NCBI GenBank assembly: GCA_016875335.1
Contig: VGRO01000040.1
Coordinates: 1-36,163 of the forward strand
Origin: Deltaproteobacteria bacterium
Lineage (GTDB): Bacteria; Myxococcota_A; UBA9042
Length of the DNA stretch: 36,163 nucleotides
Direction: 5' to 3'
Part shown: positions 35,395 to 36,163 of the stretch, piece by piece
Position numbering within the stretch: position 1 is the stretch's first letter
How the letters are laid out: the number at the start of each line of letters is the position of its first letter
The notes under the pieces: model-generated
The model's database searches: none
The model's input: the letters and a program-made list of their open reading frames with translations, nothing else
What the model was told of the DNA's origin: nothing
Program-made: the position numbers and the translations under genes

Positions 35395-36163
35395 CGACCA
35401 CCGTGCTGGATTTCTTGGGTTTGGCCGGTCTGGGCGCAGACAGCTTTGGTGCCGCCGGCTTGGCGGCCGCTTCGACCTGCGCAGTCGGTTTGGCAACGGC
35501 CGACTTTGCGGGTGCCGCTGGCGGCTCTGGTGCCGTCGCCGCCGGTGGCGCAGGCGTCGGCCCGGCCACTGCCGGCGAAAGCGGTGCGGGTGGCGGTACC
35601 GTCCCCGGCCCAGCACCTGTCCCTGTCCCTGTCCCTGTCCCTGAGGCCGTCCCTGAGCCTGCCCCTGTCCCTGTCCCTGAGGCCGTCCCTGAGCCTGTCC
35701 CCGTCCCTGCCCTTGTCCCTGACGCCGTCCCTGAGCCCGTCCCTGCCCCTGTCCCTGCGCCTGCAGTTGTCCCGGGAGGCTCCCCAGCCGCGGCACCGGC
35801 CTCCGCCGCCGGCGCCTTGCCCGCCTGCGTCCACGCAATCCACCCGATCGCCAACGCGGCGACCGCGCAGGCGGACACCGCCACGACCTTGAGGGGCTGG
35901 CCGGATGGCGTTGCGGGCAACTCGTCGGTCGGCCGGTGCCGCGGGTCGGGCAGGTCGAGCACCATGGGTGCCGACATCGGCCGGCCGCCAGCGTATGCCA
36001 CCGCAGGGGCGGGCGCTGGGGCGGCCGACGGCGCACTGGGCGGACGCGCGACCGCGGCCGAACGGCCGTCTGCACCATAGGGCTGGGTAGCCGGTGCGCC
36101 GGCCTTGGCGGGCTCGGGTCCCGGGGGTGGCGTCGCCTTGCCCGTCACCGGCGTCAACGCGGC
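35387..36163 (-). CDS. Membrane-anchored Pro/Gly-Thr-rich protein (5' partial)
   Basis: The frame is open to the window edge; a TTG at 36157 exists but is probably internal. It contains a Pro/Ala linker, one transmembrane helix (VVAVSACAVAALAIGWIAW), then a Gly/Thr-rich spacer of about 50 residues (GTGTGSGTASGT type) and a Lys/Pro/Ala tail ending SSTVVDD and TAA. The linker-helix-linker order after a missing N-terminus is what Myxococcota serine/threonine kinases show C-terminal to their kinase domain, but no kinase residue is visible here, so this is only a guess. The Gly-Thr spacer is encoded by a DNA repeat. Confidence 0.55.
   Translation of the reverse strand, partial: AALTPVTGKATPPPGPEPAKAGAPATQPYGADGRSAAVARPPSAPSAAPAPAPAVAYAGGRPMSAPMVLDLPDPRHRPTDELPATPSGQPLKVVAVSACAVAALAIGWIAWTQAGKAPAAEAGAAAGEPPGTTAGAGTGAGTGSGTASGTRAGTGTGSGTASGTGTGAGSGTASGTGTGTGTGAGPGTVPPPAPLSPAVAGPTPAPPAATAPEPPAAPAKSAVAKPTAQVEAAAKPAAPKLSAPRPAKPKKSSTVVDD
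35617..35762 (+). repeat. Hexamer-based tandem repeat (CCCTGT) with 36-42-bp higher-order units
   Basis: Repeated CCCTGT/CCCTGA hexamers. The block CTGAGGCCGTCCCTGAGCCT starts at 35641 and 35677 (36-bp period), with a variant at 35719 (42 bp). On the coding strand it encodes the Gly-Thr/Gly-Ser spacer. The period is a multiple of 3, so length changes stay in frame. Confidence 0.75.

Overview
The window is very GC-rich chromosomal DNA. It is dense in Ala/Gly/Arg/Pro-rich proteins, FG-GAP and Cys-rich surface lipoproteins, and C-type cytochromes. Together with an Asp/Ala/Thr-rich lipoprotein linker and the tilS-ftsH-folP-cdaA-cdaR order, this points to Myxococcota or a related deltaproteobacterial lineage. 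That assignment is an inference from gene content; no rRNA or other phylogenetic marker beyond rplC is present. I see no tRNA, rRNA, CRISPR array, phage or transposase gene.

Layout. 1-303: 3' end of a proline-rich protein. 387-2889 (+): a tightly coupled operon of fbp (class I fructose-1,6-bisphosphatase), moaC (molybdopterin synthesis) and a short NFACT protein without the usual N-terminal domain, joined by two GTGA start/stop overlaps. 2922-6650 (-): a giant FG-GAP lipoprotein. 6651-7035: a REP-like hairpin and three 11-bp-phased repeats. 7036-7464 (+): a JAB-only RadC-like protein, followed by a helix-hairpin-helix ORF with no plausible stop. 15165-7803 (-): a housekeeping operon tilS-ftsH-folP-cdaA-cdaR-lysC. 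It puts tRNA-Ile modification, membrane proteolysis, folate, cyclic di-AMP and aspartate-family amino-acid synthesis in one transcription unit. 15268-17025 (+): an acyl-CoA mutase large subunit with isobutyryl-CoA-mutase-like active-site residues, divergent from tilS across a 102-bp region full of perfect dyads.

24999-17096 (-) is the most unusual block. Six same-strand genes, several with ATGA overlaps, encode three predicted heme-binding lipoproteins (four CX4CH and three CX2CH motifs in total), a DUF4266 lipoprotein, a DUF3570 outer-membrane-type protein and a further lipoprotein. My inference is a cell-surface electron-transfer or periplasmic redox assembly that has not been described. 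A lipase/esterase (26332-25166) lies just upstream.

30045-26428 (-) looks like one Cys-rich, beta-propeller-like lipoprotein gene interrupted by two in-frame TAG codons. The second is created by insertion of a 176-177-bp element made of four consecutive hairpins, whose end resembles the REP-like hairpin at 6.8 kb. 30382-31472 (+): rplC outside its normal S10 operon, with a strong promoter, then a small unknown gene. 36163-31497 (-): a probable operon of a membrane-anchored Pro/Gly-Thr-rich protein (partial), a TPR/coiled-coil protein, a beta-barrel-like protein whose signal peptide is encoded by a 12-bp tandem repeat, and a radical SAM protein with a long N-terminal extension.
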